The position numbers were made by a program, and so were the translations under genes. Positions 34,810-48,106 of a stretch of 64,000 nucleotides of DNA are shown in pieces. The notes beneath the pieces are model-generated. The model was not told where the DNA came from, searched no databases, and worked only from the letters and a program-made list of their open reading frames with translations. The stretch is taken from assembly GCF_022538115.1 (NCBI RefSeq), contig NZ_JAKZAL010000002.1, positions 248,001-312,000 of the forward strand. Direction: 5' to 3'. The DNA is from Cognataquiflexum rubidum. Its GTDB lineage: Bacteria; Bacteroidota; Bacteroidia; Cytophagales; Cyclobacteriaceae. Position 1 is the first letter of the stretch, and the number at the start of each line of letters is the position of its first letter.

Positions 34810-36315
34810 TTACCAAATTGACTTGAGGTAATGCATGGATCCAGGATTTTCAAAGCCTGTAAGTTTCAATTTGCTGTAGGCTTCAGTTGGAAAAACCAAT
34901 TCCGTCATGACCATTTCACCATCGTTGGCAAAAATCTCAACAGACGAGCGGTCGATGTATATTTTGAGGGATTTTACTTCCAAACCATTAAGCGGGGCGG
35001 TATGGACTTTGGCAAATCTTGCTTCGAAGTCTACCAAACCTGAAGCTGTCCTGTCAAAAACCAAACTATTCTCTGATTTTTTGAAAATGACTTTTTCTCC
35101 TTTTTCGTTTGAAAGTTCAATCTCAAAATCAATTCCGACGGAAGGTGCAAGTTCTAATTCCACCAATTCCTCTTCCAAAACAATGGATTCCCCAGAGATC
35201 TCCAACGTGGATTTTCGTAAGGCTTGTAATTCTGCTACAGGTCTTGAAGCTACTTGATAGCCGTCTCTCGATGAAACCAATTCCAGACTTCTGGGCAAAG
35301 TTGTCGCTGAGCGCCAAGGGTGTGTTGGTACGACTTGGGCATAATCCCAATTGCTCATCCAACCAATAAAAAGCCTTCTACCGTCTTGCTCAGGCACATT
35401 GGACCATGTTACTCCGGCGTAATTGTCAGCACCATAGTCCAACCATTTTATATCGTCATGTTCTGCTGTGAAGTTTTTCCCATCAAAGTTTCCAATAAAG
35501 TATTGGGTTGCGGAGCCGCCGTTTGGACCACCGGGATTGATGCTGACAAACAGAACCCACTTTTCAGTTCCGTCTGCTGCTTTCAATTGGAACAAATCTG
35601 GACATTCCCAAACGCCTCCATATGCCGCCCAATCCGGGTTGAAGGAACTTTCCAAAGTCCAGTCCAAAAGGTTTGGAGAAGAATAAAAACTGATTCTGTC
35701 CAAAACCGCCAAGGACATAACCCATTTGCCTGAACCATCTTCTCCTTTTAACCAAGCCACTTTTGGGTCTCTGAAATCTTTGATTCCCGGGTTTTTCAAC
35801 ACAGGATTACCCGCGTATTTTATCCAAGTTCTACCTTTATCCGTGCTGTAAGCTATTCCTTGAGTCTGAAAATCGATTCTTTTTTCTTTTTCTCCCACAG
35901 GATCATGGTAGGTATAGATGGCTACCATGGCAGGATTTTCATTGGTTCCTAAACCACTGGTGTTCTCATGGTCGATCACTGCCGAACCAGAGAAGATATA
36001 ACCCAAAGAATCGGGTTCGATGGCTACAGGCAGATGCTCCCAATGAACCAAATCAGTGGAAATCGCATGGCCCCAATGCATCGGACCCCATATGGTACTG
36101 TCTGGATAATACTGATAAAACAAATGATATTCCCCATCGAGATACACCATGCCATTTGGATCATTCATCCAATTGGCGGCAGGGGTAAAGTGGTATTGCG
36201 GCCGGTGAGGTTCGTTGTGTTCTATGATTGATTCTTGCGCCACAGATCCCTGCTGATCACACGAAATCGTCAAAATTGGAAATAGTAAGAAGGGTAAAAG
36301 ATTAATTTTTTTCAT
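34810..36315 (-). CDS. GH32 fructan hydrolase lipoprotein
   Basis: The start at 36315 (MKKINLLPFLLFPILTISC) gives a lipoprotein signal with Cys19 and 501 residues; the 36339 alternative adds eight residues before it. The GH32 triad is complete: nucleophile Asp52 in WMNDPNG, stabiliser Asp in FRDPK, acid/base Glu in WECPD. The C-terminal beta-sandwich includes DRSSVEIFANDGE. Family members hydrolyse levan, inulin or sucrose; fructan exo-hydrolysis is likely. It is 38 nt after the GH97 gene on the same strand, so probably one operon. No SusC/SusD or fructokinase is nearby. Confidence 0.93.
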   Translation of the reverse strand: MKKINLLPFLLFPILTISCDQQGSVAQESIIEHNEPHRPQYHFTPAANWMNDPNGMVYLDGEYHLFYQYYPDSTIWGPMHWGHAISTDLVHWEHLPVAIEPDSLGYIFSGSAVIDHENTSGLGTNENPAMVAIYTYHDPVGEKEKRIDFQTQGIAYSTDKGRTWIKYAGNPVLKNPGIKDFRDPKVAWLKGEDGSGKWVMSLAVLDRISFYSSPNLLDWTLESSFNPDWAAYGGVWECPDLFQLKAADGTEKWVLFVSINPGGPNGGSATQYFIGNFDGKNFTAEHDDIKWLDYGADNYAGVTWSNVPEQDGRRLFIGWMSNWDYAQVVPTHPWRSATTLPRSLELVSSRDGYQVASRPVAELQALRKSTLEISGESIVLEEELVELELAPSVGIDFEIELSNEKGEKVIFKKSENSLVFDRTASGLVDFEARFAKVHTAPLNGLEVKSLKIYIDRSSVEIFANDGEMVMTELVFPTEAYSKLKLTGFENPGSMHYLKSIW

Positions 36316-36353
36316 GGTTTTGGAAATATCTCCTTTCAAAATAACTCTATGAT

Positions 36354-38516
<2,163 letters not shown>

Positions 38517-38524
38517 TTAATACC

Positions 38525-41293
38525 TTAAGAAAGAATTGAATTCCTTTTTGGGAAATGTTCGTTGTTATCACTTGCCATCTTGTTGTAAATTAATTTAAAA
38601 ATTTCCATTACAATGACAATTGGAAAAGCTAAAATAAGTACAGTTACCCAATCATTTAAGGATATCGGAGAAATTCTTAACATCTCCTGCATAGATGGGA
38701 TATACATACTGCTGATATGGAGGGCCTGAACAGCAATAATAAAAATTATCAACCAATAGTTTTTGAGTATTGAAATCTTAAAGGTTGATTTTCTTTCTGA
38801 CCTGCAATTAAAAACATGTACATTCTGCACCAAAACCATAAAGAGTAAAACCAGATTTCTAGCAGATTCTTCCTCCATTTGCACCTGTTTGATCAGGTAG
38901 TACCAAAATCCAAAGGCGATACTGCCAATTATTAAACCGGACAGTAGAATTTGCATGGTCATGATTTTATTAAAAATTCCTTCGCTTGGCTTCCTAGGTT
39001 TCCTTTTCATTGTTTCAGGTTCACCTGCTTCAAATGCCAAAGCTTTATCTTGAATACCATTTGTAACCAAATTAAGCCATAGTAGTTGGACAGCTAACAA
39101 CGGCAACGGAAGTCCAAATATAATGGCTAATAGAACCATAAATACCTCTGAGGCACCGGTAGAGACCAATAAATAAATTACCTTCCTCACATTATCATAG
39201 GCAAATCTTCCCTCTTCTACGCCGGCAACGATAGAGCTGAAGTTATCGTCCACGACAATCATTGCCCCAACATCTTTTGCAACATCAGTGCCCGAACCCA
39301 TCGCAACGCCTATGTTTGCCCTCTTCAGTGCCGGTGCATCGTTGACTCCATCTCCTGTTACTGCGACAAATTCTCCACTTTTTATCAAAACATCGACGAT
39401 TTCAAGTTTTTGTTGGGGAGAAACTCTTCCAAATACGGATGTCGACAAGACCAATTCTTTAAATTTATCTCCGTCGGGATTGCCTGCTTGGAGAAGCATT
39501 TTCCCGGTGATTACAGGCTGATCATCATTTTGGATTCCAAGTTCTCTGGAAATATTTGCAGCGGTGGCAGGATGGTCTCCTGTAATCATGATGACTTTGA
39601 TCCCTGCTTTTTTACATTTGTCTATCGATGATTTGGCTTCCGCTCTCAATGGGTCTATGAAGCAAATCAGACCTACAAATTCAAGTTTCGGTATATCTTC
39701 TTCCCTAGCATGATCTTCTGGTTTGAATAAGCCGACAGTATTTTCAGCAAAAGCAAGTAACCTATAGCCATTCTTTGCCAGTTCTTCTGCCTGGTCAAGG
39801 ACTTGTTGCTTGGAAAACCCTCCTTCCTCCGGAACTACACAAAAATCCAATACAGTCTCCACAGCCCCTTTCATCCCGCAATGAGTATTGGATCCTCTTT
39901 TATAAAAGGATGCAGAAAATTTTTTCTCCGATTCATAGGGTATTTTTCCCAGACAAGGCAAAACTTTACTGATCTCCATGGGGGATATTCCGGCTTTATA
40001 TCCCAACCCAAGGAGGGCGACATCCATGGCATCACCATGGTAATCCCATCCTTCCTTCTTCTTTTCCAGCACACCTTCATTTGCCAAAATGGAAATTTCA
40101 ATGATTTGTTTCAATCCAATAAAATCGGAAAGATCCCTCACTCTTTCATAGGGTTCCGTGGTGTAAATTTCACCTTCTCCATTATATCCTTCCCCTGAAA
40201 TGTCAAATGATTTACCGTTTGGAAGGTAGATTTTTTTCACAGTTTGCTGGTTAACTGTTAGCGTTCCGGTTTTATCACTCGCTATTACTGTACAGCTACC
40301 CAAACTTTCAACAGAAGTAAGTTTTCTGACTATGACATTTCTTTTGGCCATCCTTTTGGTAGCAACTGCCAGGGCTACTGTAAGAGAAACAGGCAACCCT
40401 TCCGGAATGGCAGAAACGGACAAAGCAACCACAAAGAAAAATATGGCAGACATGTCCATCCCCTGAAAGCGTAGCAAAACCGCAAGAATCACACAAAGGG
40501 CAACAATGAAGTAGGCAATGTTTTTGGTGAATTTTTCCATTCGGAGAATCAAAGGAGGTTTGGCTGATTCTCCTTGTGAGACATTCTGGGCAATTTTCCC
40601 TACCTCTGTATCAAGTCCTGTGTAGATGACTATCCCGCTTCCTCTGCCGGACATGACTGTCGCACCTGCAAAAGCCATGTTTTTTTTATCAGCCACAACG
40701 ACCTCTTTTTTTATTGCATCCGTGTTCTTGAGGACTGCTTGAGATTCCCCGGTAAGGAAGCTTTCATCAATCTCCAGACCATTTGCTTCAATTAACCTTA
40801 TATCGGCCGGAACTTTGCTTCCTGATTCAAGCAAAATAAAGTCGCCGGGAACCAGTTCTTCAGAGTCTAAATATTGCTCGGAGCCTTCCCTAATAACTCT
40901 GGAAGTGATTCTGAGAAGCTTTTGTAAGTTGGCGGCACTTTTTTCAGCATTATATTCCTGAAAGGCACCGATAAGGGTATTGATAAAAATAACTACGAAA
41001 ATAAAAATCGCGTCCTTTGGTTCCCCAATTAGTACTGATGCAATAGCCGCAGCTATTAGAATAAATATCAATGGATTGACTAATTGGGTAAAGACAATCT
41101 TCCAAAGGTTGATACGATGTTTTTCGGGAAGCGTATTTCGCCCAAATGCAATCTGCCTTTCCTGAACCTCTGCATTGCTGAGTCCTTCCGGGGAGGTTTC
41201 GAGCATGGTCAACACCTCCTCTGATTTCAAGGAATGCCATTTCTTTTCCTGAAGAAGTGCTTTGTCAATCATCGTTGAATTATTTATGGACAA
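38525..41293 (-). CDS. P-type cation-transporting ATPase (P2 type)
   Basis: The 922-residue protein has the full P-type machinery: actuator TGES, phosphorylation motif SDKTGTLT, hinge TGDGVNDAPALK and about ten membrane helices. M4 carries AIPEGLP, typical of calcium and related P2 pumps. M6 reads WLNLVTNGIQDKALAFE, with Asn where SERCA-type calcium pumps have Asp (NLVTD), so the ion may differ from calcium. A second in-frame ATG lies at 41272. It precedes the GH97 gene on the same strand, but a functional link is not evident. Confidence 0.92.
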   Translation of the reverse strand: MSINNSTMIDKALLQEKKWHSLKSEEVLTMLETSPEGLSNAEVQERQIAFGRNTLPEKHRINLWKIVFTQLVNPLIFILIAAAIASVLIGEPKDAIFIFVVIFINTLIGAFQEYNAEKSAANLQKLLRITSRVIREGSEQYLDSEELVPGDFILLESGSKVPADIRLIEANGLEIDESFLTGESQAVLKNTDAIKKEVVVADKKNMAFAGATVMSGRGSGIVIYTGLDTEVGKIAQNVSQGESAKPPLILRMEKFTKNIAYFIVALCVILAVLLRFQGMDMSAIFFFVVALSVSAIPEGLPVSLTVALAVATKRMAKRNVIVRKLTSVESLGSCTVIASDKTGTLTVNQQTVKKIYLPNGKSFDISGEGYNGEGEIYTTEPYERVRDLSDFIGLKQIIEISILANEGVLEKKKEGWDYHGDAMDVALLGLGYKAGISPMEISKVLPCLGKIPYESEKKFSASFYKRGSNTHCGMKGAVETVLDFCVVPEEGGFSKQQVLDQAEELAKNGYRLLAFAENTVGLFKPEDHAREEDIPKLEFVGLICFIDPLRAEAKSSIDKCKKAGIKVIMITGDHPATAANISRELGIQNDDQPVITGKMLLQAGNPDGDKFKELVLSTSVFGRVSPQQKLEIVDVLIKSGEFVAVTGDGVNDAPALKRANIGVAMGSGTDVAKDVGAMIVVDDNFSSIVAGVEEGRFAYDNVRKVIYLLVSTGASEVFMVLLAIIFGLPLPLLAVQLLWLNLVTNGIQDKALAFEAGEPETMKRKPRKPSEGIFNKIMTMQILLSGLIIGSIAFGFWYYLIKQVQMEEESARNLVLLFMVLVQNVHVFNCRSERKSTFKISILKNYWLIIFIIAVQALHISSMYIPSMQEMLRISPISLNDWVTVLILAFPIVIVMEIFKLIYNKMASDNNEHFPKRNSILS

Positions 41294-41436
41294 TCATTTG
41301 AATCCTTGATAGCTCTGAAAACTCTTTTTTTAACTTTTCAGGCTTCCTCTTTTTAGATCAACTTTTATGAAATCAAGTTCTCATACTTTCAAAAAAAATC
41401 CTTCAAGATGGCACAGGGGGAGTTTCCGCATTGCCA

Positions 41437-42525
41437 TTATTTTTGGATAGCCGTCCTCACCATGACAAATTCACTAATATTTTCCTGGTCCAATATCCCG
41501 AGAAAATGACCGTTTTCTATCACAAATGCAACTTTCCTACTTTCTGTGAGCATCCTTTTCCAAGCCTCATCTAAGTCTTCTTCAGTTTCCACTTTCATAG
41601 GATTCATATCAGCGACTTTTTCAATCAACAGGTTTTCTCCCCCCTCCTGCAATCCCTTGATAATTTCATTTCTGCTCAAAGTCCCTACCGCGACATCGTC
41701 CTTGACCACCACAAAATGTGTTGCCTGAGAATTGAGTAGCTTTTCAACTGCCTTAGAAAGCGGTGCATCAAAACCGAGAATCTGGAATTTCATCATTATT
41801 GCATCTTTTACTTTAAAGCCCTTGAGCAAACTTTCCTGTTGAGTATGGCTGACTTCAGCTGCAGCACCAAGGAAAATAAAAACCCCGATCAGAACCAAAA
41901 TGGGGTTATTGAAAAGACCAAAGAATATGAAGAAAATAGCCAAAAACTGACCGATGCTCCCTGCGATTTTGGTCGCTCTTGCCCTTGGCATTCGGATCGC
42001 CAAAAATGCCCTCAAAATCCTTCCTCCATCCATGGGAAATGCAGGAATGAGATTGAAAAGTGCCAAGATCAAATTAGCAGAAGCAAGGTAGAGGACTATG
42101 GTACTTGGGCCGATTTTGATGCTTTCGAGCTGCTCGAGATTGGTCATGTCAAATCCCGTAAAATTCAGGACAAGAGACAAAATCAAGAATATCCCAATAT
42201 TCACCAAAGGACCTGCTATGGCGACCCAAAGTTCCTGCTTGGGTTCTTCGGGTAATTTTTCCAGCCTGGCAATACCACCTATTGGATACAAGACGATGTC
42301 CTTTGTCTGGATTCCATATTTCTGGGCGGCCAAAGCATGTCCAAATTCATGAAAAACAACACAGGCAAAAAGAGCCAAAACAAAGATGATGATCCACAGA
42401 ATGTCCATTCCTGGCATTCCCTGACGTGAATTAGAGATGATAATCCAAAGTAGCAAAAGTGAAAAAGTCCAATGGATATAAACCTTTACATTTTTGTAAC
42501 TTCCCAAAGACAAGGATAATTTCAT
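41437..42525 (-). CDS. M50 site-2-type membrane protease with CBS pair
   Basis: The start at 42525 (MKLSLSLGSYKN) is chosen over 42534; the product is 362 residues. Zinc-site HEFGH lies in the second membrane helix (VVFHEFGHALAAQKYGI), and the third ligand is in FPMDGGRILRAF, the M50 NPDG-like motif. Several membrane segments follow, and the C-terminal third is a CBS-domain pair (KVADMNPMKVETEEDLDEA). CBS-linked S2P proteases may sense adenine nucleotides and cut membrane-bound regulators. No anti-sigma factor gene is adjacent. Confidence 0.92.
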   Translation of the reverse strand: MKLSLSLGSYKNVKVYIHWTFSLLLLWIIISNSRQGMPGMDILWIIIFVLALFACVVFHEFGHALAAQKYGIQTKDIVLYPIGGIARLEKLPEEPKQELWVAIAGPLVNIGIFLILSLVLNFTGFDMTNLEQLESIKIGPSTIVLYLASANLILALFNLIPAFPMDGGRILRAFLAIRMPRARATKIAGSIGQFLAIFFIFFGLFNNPILVLIGVFIFLGAAAEVSHTQQESLLKGFKVKDAIMMKFQILGFDAPLSKAVEKLLNSQATHFVVVKDDVAVGTLSRNEIIKGLQEGGENLLIEKVADMNPMKVETEEDLDEAWKRMLTESRKVAFVIENGHFLGILDQENISEFVMVRTAIQK

Positions 42526-42887
42526 AAGAATCAAGTTAAAGTGTATGGCTGAATCCGAATTTAAGCCATTTTATCGGTGTACCCTACAAAGAAAATAGTC
42601 AGAAATCTCAAAAAGGCTGATATTCGTCAGGAATAAAAATGATTCTATTTTTTTAAAAGAGTTGTGAATTCCCCTGTATTTTGGAGAAAAATCCATAGTC
42701 TGTTTGGTGATAAGTAATATGGAGATATAATTCCAAATAATGTTTGGGAAAGACTGGTTTTTTAACCTTTCGACTTTTTTATTTTTCTTATATTCGCATT
42801 CGATTATTTATGAATTAATTTATTCCATTTATCATCCAAAACACTGATGATCTTCGGCTGTTTGTAGGATATATTAACCCAAATAAA
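42526..42887. other. Gene-free gap between divergent genes
   Basis: The 362 nt between the M50 protease and icmF starts must hold promoters for both. On the plus strand, TATATTCG (42789-42796) is a one-mismatch -7 box without a clear -33 element. Nothing else was recognised. Confidence 0.4.
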
Positions 42888-45800
42888 ATGTCAATTACGC
42901 AAGAGATTTATAAACCCAAAAACCACATCAGACTTGTTACCGCTGCCTCCCTTTTTGACGGCCATGATGCGGCTATCAACATCATGAGGCGGATCATCCA
43001 GGCGACAGGCTGTGAGGTCATCCACCTCGGACATAACAGGTCTGTTCAGGAAATCGTCGATTGCGCCATTCAGGAGGATGTGCAGGCGATTGCGATCACT
43101 TCTTACCAAGGCGGACATGTGGAATTTTTCAAATACATGTTTGATTTGCTTCAGGAGCAAGGCGCAGGTCATATCAAAATTTTTGGTGGAGGTGGAGGCA
43201 CGATTTTACCCGAGGAGATCAAAGAACTGCATGAATATGGGATCACCCGGATTTATTCACCAGATGACGGACGGGCGATGGGTTTGCAGGGCATGATCAA
43301 TGACCTTGTCAGTACCTCTGATTTCCCGGTTGGGGATGATTTCCAAAACATCAAATTGGACAAATCGAATCAATCAAGCATCGCACGGATTATTTCTGCT
43401 GCGGAGAATTTTCCTGAGGAAAGTAAATCCCTTTTGGAAGAAATCAGAAAATCGGCAAGCAACAGCAAAGCTCCAGTTTTGGGAATCACCGGTACGGGAG
43501 GGGCGGGTAAATCTTCCCTTGTGGATGAATTGGTCAGGAGGTTTTTGATTGATTTTACTGATAAAAACATTGCGATTATCTCGGTAGATCCTTCCAAAAG
43601 AAAGACAGGAGGAGCACTTTTGGGTGACAGGATTCGGATGAATGCCATCAATCATTCCCATGTCTACATGCGGTCGTTGGCCACAAGGCAATCCAATCTT
43701 GCCCTTTCCAAATATGTGCAGGATGCGGTAGATATTGTCAAAGCAGCCAATTTCGACTTGATTATTTTGGAGACATCAGGAATTGGTCAGTCGGACACGG
43801 AAATCATAGAGCACTCAGACATGTCCCTTTATGTGATGACGCCAGAATATGGTGCTGCCACCCAATTGGAGAAAATCGATATGCTTGATTTTGCGGATAT
43901 CATTGCATTGAACAAATTTGACAAAAGAGGTGCGCAGGATGCACTCCGAGACGTCAAAAAACAATACAAGCGCAACCATAATCTATGGGATATTGCTGAC
44001 GAGGATATTCCCGTTTTCGGTACCATTGCTTCGCAATTCAATGATCCGGGGATGAATAACCTTTACAAAGGAATCATCCATAAAATGGTAGAAAAAACAG
44101 GGGTTGACCTGCAGACTTCCTTTAAGTTCAGTAAGGAAATGTCTGAAAAGATCTACATCATACCACCTGCCCGAACCAGATACCTGTCAGAAATCTCCGA
44201 AAATAATCGGGGTTATGACAAATGGGTGGCTGCCCAAAAGGAAGTAGCCCAAAAGCTTTATAGCATCCAAAAATCAATAGAGGCAGTCAAATCCACGAAA
44301 GTAACTGACGTGGACAGGTTGGTCAAAGAACTTCAGGAAGTCTATGCGCAGGTAGAATTGGAGCTTGATCCCAAAAACAAAAAATGGCTTGAACAATGGC
44401 CTGAAAAAGCGCAAAAGTATGTAGATGATTTTTATGTGTTCAAAGTCAGGGACAAGGAAATCAAGATACAGACTTATTACACTTCCCTTTCCCAATCCAA
44501 AATTCCGAAGATTTCCCTTCCAAAATATGAAGCTTGGGGAGATTTGTTGAAATGGGGACTGACAGAAAATGTACCGGGGGAGTTTCCTTATACCTCAGGA
44601 GTATTCCCTTTCAAGCGGGAAGGAGAAGATCCCACGAGAATGTTTGCAGGAGAAGGAGGGCCCGAGCGGACCAATAAGCGCTTCCATTACGTTTCAAAGG
44701 GTTTGCCTGCCAAAAGACTTTCTACAGCATTTGATTCAGTGACTTTGTACGGTGAAGATCCGGATTACAGGCCTGATATCTATGGTAAAATCGGAAATTC
44801 CGGTGTCAACATCTGTTGCTTGGATGATGCCAAGAAGCTGTATTCAGGGTTTAACCTTGCCAATCCGATGACCTCAGTGTCGATGACGATAAATGGTCCT
44901 GCTGCAGCCATGACGGTATTTTTTATGAATGCGGCCATTGACCAGCAATGTGAGATTTATATCAAAGAAAATGGATTGGAAGAAGAGGTCAATTCCAAAA
45001 TAGAAGCCATCTACAAAGAGAAGGGTGCTCTAAGGCCTACTTACAATGCACCCATTCCTGAAGGAAATGACGGTCTTGGCTTGATGCTTTTGGGCGTGAC
45101 AGGCGATCAGGTTTTGCCTAAGGAAGTCTATGAAAAAATCAAAGCTTTTACTTTGGCCAATGTCAGAGGAACCGTACAGGCTGACATCCTCAAAGAAGAT
45201 CAAGCTCAGAATACCTGCATTTTCTCCACTGAATTTTCCCTGAGATTGATGGGGGATATGCAGCAATATTTTATTGACCAAAATGTCAGAAATTTTTATT
45301 CTGTTTCTATTTCGGGTTACCATATTGCTGAGGCCGGAGCCAATCCGATTACCCAATTGGCTTTGACACTTTCCAATGGTTTTACCTATGTGGAATATTA
45401 TGTGTCAAGGGGAATGGACATCAACCAATTTGCGCCGAACCTTTCCTTCTTCTTTTCCAATGGAATCGATCCAGAATATGCAGTTATCGGCAGGGTTGCT
45501 AGGAGGATATGGGCAAAGGCCATGAAATTGAAATATGGTGCCAATGAGCGTTCGCAAATGCTCAAGTACCATATCCAGACTTCAGGACGCTCGCTTCATG
45601 CGCAGGAGATTGACTTCAATGATATCCGTACGACGCTTCAGGCACTGTATGCGATCTATGACAATTGCAATTCCCTTCACACCAATGCATATGACGAAGC
45701 CATCACTACTCCGACAGAAGCTTCAGTTCGCAGGGCCATGGCCATCCAACTGATCATCAACAAGGAATTGGGATTGGCAAAAAATGAAAACCCGATTCAG

Positions 45801-46265
45801 GGGGCTTTTATCATCGAAGAACTCACAGATTTGGTAGAGGAAGCGGTATATAAAGAATTTGACAGAATTACCGAAAGGGGAGGAGTCCTAGGTGCTATGG
45901 AGACGATGTACCAAAGGGGTAAAATTCAGGAAGAAAGCCTCTATTACGAGACTTTGAAACATACCGGAGAATATCCGATTATCGGAGTCAATACATTCCT
46001 GTCATCTGAAGGATCACCTACAGTCATTCCAGGGGAGGTAATCCGAGCTACAGAGGAAGAAAAAGAAGCCCAGATTCAGACACTTCTCCAACTTCATGAA
46101 AAAAACGCTGACCATACACCAAGCCAATTGAACGAACTTCAATATGTCGCTGTTCGCAATGAAAATATATTTGAAAGACTGATGGAAGCTGCCAAAACCT
46201 GTTCTTTGGGACAGATCACTAGATCACTTTACGAGGTTGGTGGTCAGTACAGAAGGAATATGTAG
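42888..46265 (+). CDS. icmF: Fused isobutyryl-CoA mutase IcmF
   Basis: The 1125-residue order is cobalamin-binding domain, MeaB-like GTPase, mutase barrel. The B12 domain has FDGHDAA with the cobalt-ligand His (about residue 26). The GTPase has Walker [10 protein letters not shown] (Lys208) and GQSDTEI. The mutase has [21 protein letters not shown] and [13 protein letters not shown]. Substrate residues agree with isobutyryl-CoA: Phe586 (RMFAGE) replaces the methylmalonyl-CoA mutase Tyr, and Gln774 (AQNTCIF) replaces its Arg. Pivalyl-CoA mutases carry Leu/His there instead. It interconverts isobutyryl-CoA and butyryl-CoA, linking valine and fatty acid metabolism. Confidence 0.95.
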   Translation: MSITQEIYKPKNHIRLVTAASLFDGHDAAINIMRRIIQATGCEVIHLGHNRSVQEIVDCAIQEDVQAIAITSYQGGHVEFFKYMFDLLQEQGAGHIKIFGGGGGTILPEEIKELHEYGITRIYSPDDGRAMGLQGMINDLVSTSDFPVGDDFQNIKLDKSNQSSIARIISAAENFPEESKSLLEEIRKSASNSKAPVLGITGTGGAGKSSLVDELVRRFLIDFTDKNIAIISVDPSKRKTGGALLGDRIRMNAINHSHVYMRSLATRQSNLALSKYVQDAVDIVKAANFDLIILETSGIGQSDTEIIEHSDMSLYVMTPEYGAATQLEKIDMLDFADIIALNKFDKRGAQDALRDVKKQYKRNHNLWDIADEDIPVFGTIASQFNDPGMNNLYKGIIHKMVEKTGVDLQTSFKFSKEMSEKIYIIPPARTRYLSEISENNRGYDKWVAAQKEVAQKLYSIQKSIEAVKSTKVTDVDRLVKELQEVYAQVELELDPKNKKWLEQWPEKAQKYVDDFYVFKVRDKEIKIQTYYTSLSQSKIPKISLPKYEAWGDLLKWGLTENVPGEFPYTSGVFPFKREGEDPTRMFAGEGGPERTNKRFHYVSKGLPAKRLSTAFDSVTLYGEDPDYRPDIYGKIGNSGVNICCLDDAKKLYSGFNLANPMTSVSMTINGPAAAMTVFFMNAAIDQQCEIYIKENGLEEEVNSKIEAIYKEKGALRPTYNAPIPEGNDGLGLMLLGVTGDQVLPKEVYEKIKAFTLANVRGTVQADILKEDQAQNTCIFSTEFSLRLMGDMQQYFIDQNVRNFYSVSISGYHIAEAGANPITQLALTLSNGFTYVEYYVSRGMDINQFAPNLSFFFSNGIDPEYAVIGRVARRIWAKAMKLKYGANERSQMLKYHIQTSGRSLHAQEIDFNDIRTTLQALYAIYDNCNSLHTNAYDEAITTPTEASVRRAMAIQLIINKELGLAKNENPIQGAFIIEELTDLVEEAVYKEFDRITERGGVLGAMETMYQRGKIQEESLYYETLKHTGEYPIIGVNTFLSSEGSPTVIPGEVIRATEEEKEAQIQTLLQLHEKNADHTPSQLNELQYVAVRNENIFERLMEAAKTCSLGQITRSLYEVGGQYRRNM

Positions 46266-46304
46266 GGGAGGCGGGAAATATTTTAGTAGGAAGTTAGGAT
46301 GTAA

Positions 46305-46410
46305 GGAAGTTGGAAGTCAGAAGTAAAAACATACAACCTGACAACGCAGAGCAGACAACAATTACAACCACTATAACAATTACAACAACTAGAACCCAAT
46401 AACCATTAAC
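46305..46410. repeat. Dispersed repeat copy and AAC/ATT leader tract
   Basis: GGAAGTTGGAAGTCAGAAGT (46305-46324) is the exact reverse complement of 9339-9358. From 46353 a degenerate ACAATTACAACCACTATAAC tract runs toward the OsmC gene, closely resembling the tract before the dehydrogenase gene at 19945-19985. Confidence 0.65.
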
Positions 46411-46427
46411 CTAATAAACCAACCGCA

Positions 46428-46844
46428 ATGAGCAAAAAACACGTCACCGTCAGAATGAAGGCGGATATGGAATATGAATCCACCAATCACTTTGGCAACA
46501 AAGTGGATATCGATATGTATGACAGCGAGCACAAGAAAGCCCAATCTCCCATGGAATTGCTTTTATCGGCTTTAGGGGGTTGCTCCGCTGTGGATGCCGT
46601 CCTGATGATGAAAAAGAAGAGAAGGACAATTACTGATTTTTTTATTGAAATAATAGGCAATAGGCACGAAGGCATTCCAAAATATTATACCCAGATTGAT
46701 ATGAAATTTATCTTGGTTTCCCCTGATGCTACTGAGGAAGAATTCACCAAAGTCGTCACTTTGGCAGTGGATAAATACTGTTCGGTAGCCTCGTCCTTAA
46801 AGTCGGAAATCAGACATATCTCTGAAGTCAGGAGACCGGAATGA
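46428..46844 (+). CDS. OsmC-family protein
   Basis: The 138-residue protein has both redox cysteines of the OsmC/Ohr superfamily: LGGCSAVDAVLMM in the central helix and VDKYCSVASSLK near the C-terminus. OsmC proteins reduce organic hydroperoxides; YhfA-like members have unclear function. The sequence is closer to the YhfA-type pattern (SPMELLLSALGGC) than to Ohr. The next gene overlaps by 4 nt. Confidence 0.9.
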   Translation: MSKKHVTVRMKADMEYESTNHFGNKVDIDMYDSEHKKAQSPMELLLSALGGCSAVDAVLMMKKKRRTITDFFIEIIGNRHEGIPKYYTQIDMKFILVSPDATEEEFTKVVTLAVDKYCSVASSLKSEIRHISEVRRPE

Positions 46845-47080
46845 GAGTAGTCAGCGAATTTTCAAAAGACGGGATCAGAGTTTCAGTGTTTTCCTGGAAC
46901 AATAAATACCTGCTAAAGTATGAATTGGGTCCGATGGAACAAACCTTCAAGATTCCGGAAACGGACATCTTGGAGGAATCTGACCTTGATTCATTTTATC
47001 AGGGGGAATTTTTTGATAAGGTTGTTTCAAGATTTAAAGAAATGGGAGAAAGCTTTCAAAAACAGCTTGAAAATCTTTAG
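46841..47080 (+). CDS. Small conserved-looking protein, function unknown
   Basis: The 79-residue product is not recognised. The ATGA overlap with the OsmC stop implies translational coupling. It reads as beta strands (VSVFSWNNKYLLKYELGPM, EQTFKIPETDI) followed by a C-terminal helix (FFDKVVSRFKEMGES). There is no signal peptide or membrane segment. Codon use matches its neighbours, so it is likely real. Confidence 0.75.
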   Translation: MRVVSEFSKDGIRVSVFSWNNKYLLKYELGPMEQTFKIPETDILEESDLDSFYQGEFFDKVVSRFKEMGESFQKQLENL

Positions 47081-47107
47081 ATTTAAGAATTAACTTAATT
47101 GCTGAAC

Positions 47108-48106
47108 ATGAAGAGTTTATTCTATTTCTGTTTTTTTGTCTCAATCTGTCTATTTTCCTGTTCCCCGCCTAAAGAATCTGAAAGCACAACTGATTTCTTT
47201 GAAATCAATTCTTTCATTTCATTACTCGAATATGACCTTGGAGTTATTGAAGACGAAATTGTGCGGCTCGGTAGATTCTCCGAGGAACTTTTTGTGGACA
47301 AGAAAACCAAACTGGCAAATGCTGATCCTGATAAATACAAAATAGTAGGCGTTTCGGCCAATTCGGAACCCGGAGCCAATCCTGAAAAGAGTTCACTTTT
47401 TATTCCCACCATTTCAACTAATAAAGAAGCGGTCAAAGAACTTATTTTATTGACCAATCCTTTGGATGATGAATTCAAAAGAATTGTAAAGGAAATCCCG
47501 GTTATATCCCAGGTTTATTTTAATTCCAAATACCATCTAAACAGGCTTTACCCTCCCTATGATGTAAATTTATTGGAGCCGGATATTGATGTTACAAATT
47601 TCAATTTTTATTATCAGGGAGATGAGAAAAACAATCCTTCGAGGGCTCCGGCCTGGGTGGATGAGATTTACATTGATCCTGTGGGTAGGGGATGGATGAT
47701 TACCTTGACATATCCTGTTTATGCAGAAGAAGATTTAAAAATGGTTTTGGGATTTGACATCACACTGAATGATATCATAGAAAATTACATCAACAAAACC
47801 TCAAACCAACTCCTCATCATTGATGGGACCGGGACAGTAGTGGCAGGAAAGGCTAAGGCAATAGAAGCCTTGTCATTACCTTCATTGAAGAATTATACCT
47901 ATACACAAACCATCACCTCAGACAGTTACCGAAAAGAAGATTTTAACCTATTCAAAAGTAAGGATAAAAATGTACGTATTATTGCCGATAAAATCATTAA
48001 CTCTGGTGAAGAGGTATTATGGCTTTCAGAAAATAATACGAAACTCAAAATAATAGCAAAAAAGATGAGCAAACTTGATTGGTATGTTCTTGAAATCCAA
48101 TTTTAG
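47108..48106 (+). CDS. Cache-type sensory lipoprotein
   Basis: The start at 47108 (MKSLFYFCFFVSICLFSC) gives a lipobox with Cys18; the ATG at 47099 adds three residues. The 332-residue product matches a dCache sensor: a long N-terminal helix (ISLLEYDLGVIEDEI), then QVYFNSKYHLNRLYPPYDV and the strand region GRGWMITLTYPVYAEEDLKMVLGFDI, where ligand-binding residues normally lie. It has no cytoplasmic domain. Its stop codon is immediately followed by the ATG of a hybrid histidine kinase, so it probably acts as the periplasmic ligand-binding partner of that kinase. Confidence 0.82.
   Translation: MKSLFYFCFFVSICLFSCSPPKESESTTDFFEINSFISLLEYDLGVIEDEIVRLGRFSEELFVDKKTKLANADPDKYKIVGVSANSEPGANPEKSSLFIPTISTNKEAVKELILLTNPLDDEFKRIVKEIPVISQVYFNSKYHLNRLYPPYDVNLLEPDIDVTNFNFYYQGDEKNNPSRAPAWVDEIYIDPVGRGWMITLTYPVYAEEDLKMVLGFDITLNDIIENYINKTSNQLLIIDGTGTVVAGKAKAIEALSLPSLKNYTYTQTITSDSYRKEDFNLFKSKDKNVRIIADKIINSGEEVLWLSENNTKLKIIAKKMSKLDWYVLEIQF

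Noticed and set aside
34605-34853. Minus-strand 82-codon frame with a doubled WQCLHCQ segment
   Set aside because: The doubling comes from the palindromic repeats in this gap; no other sign of coding.
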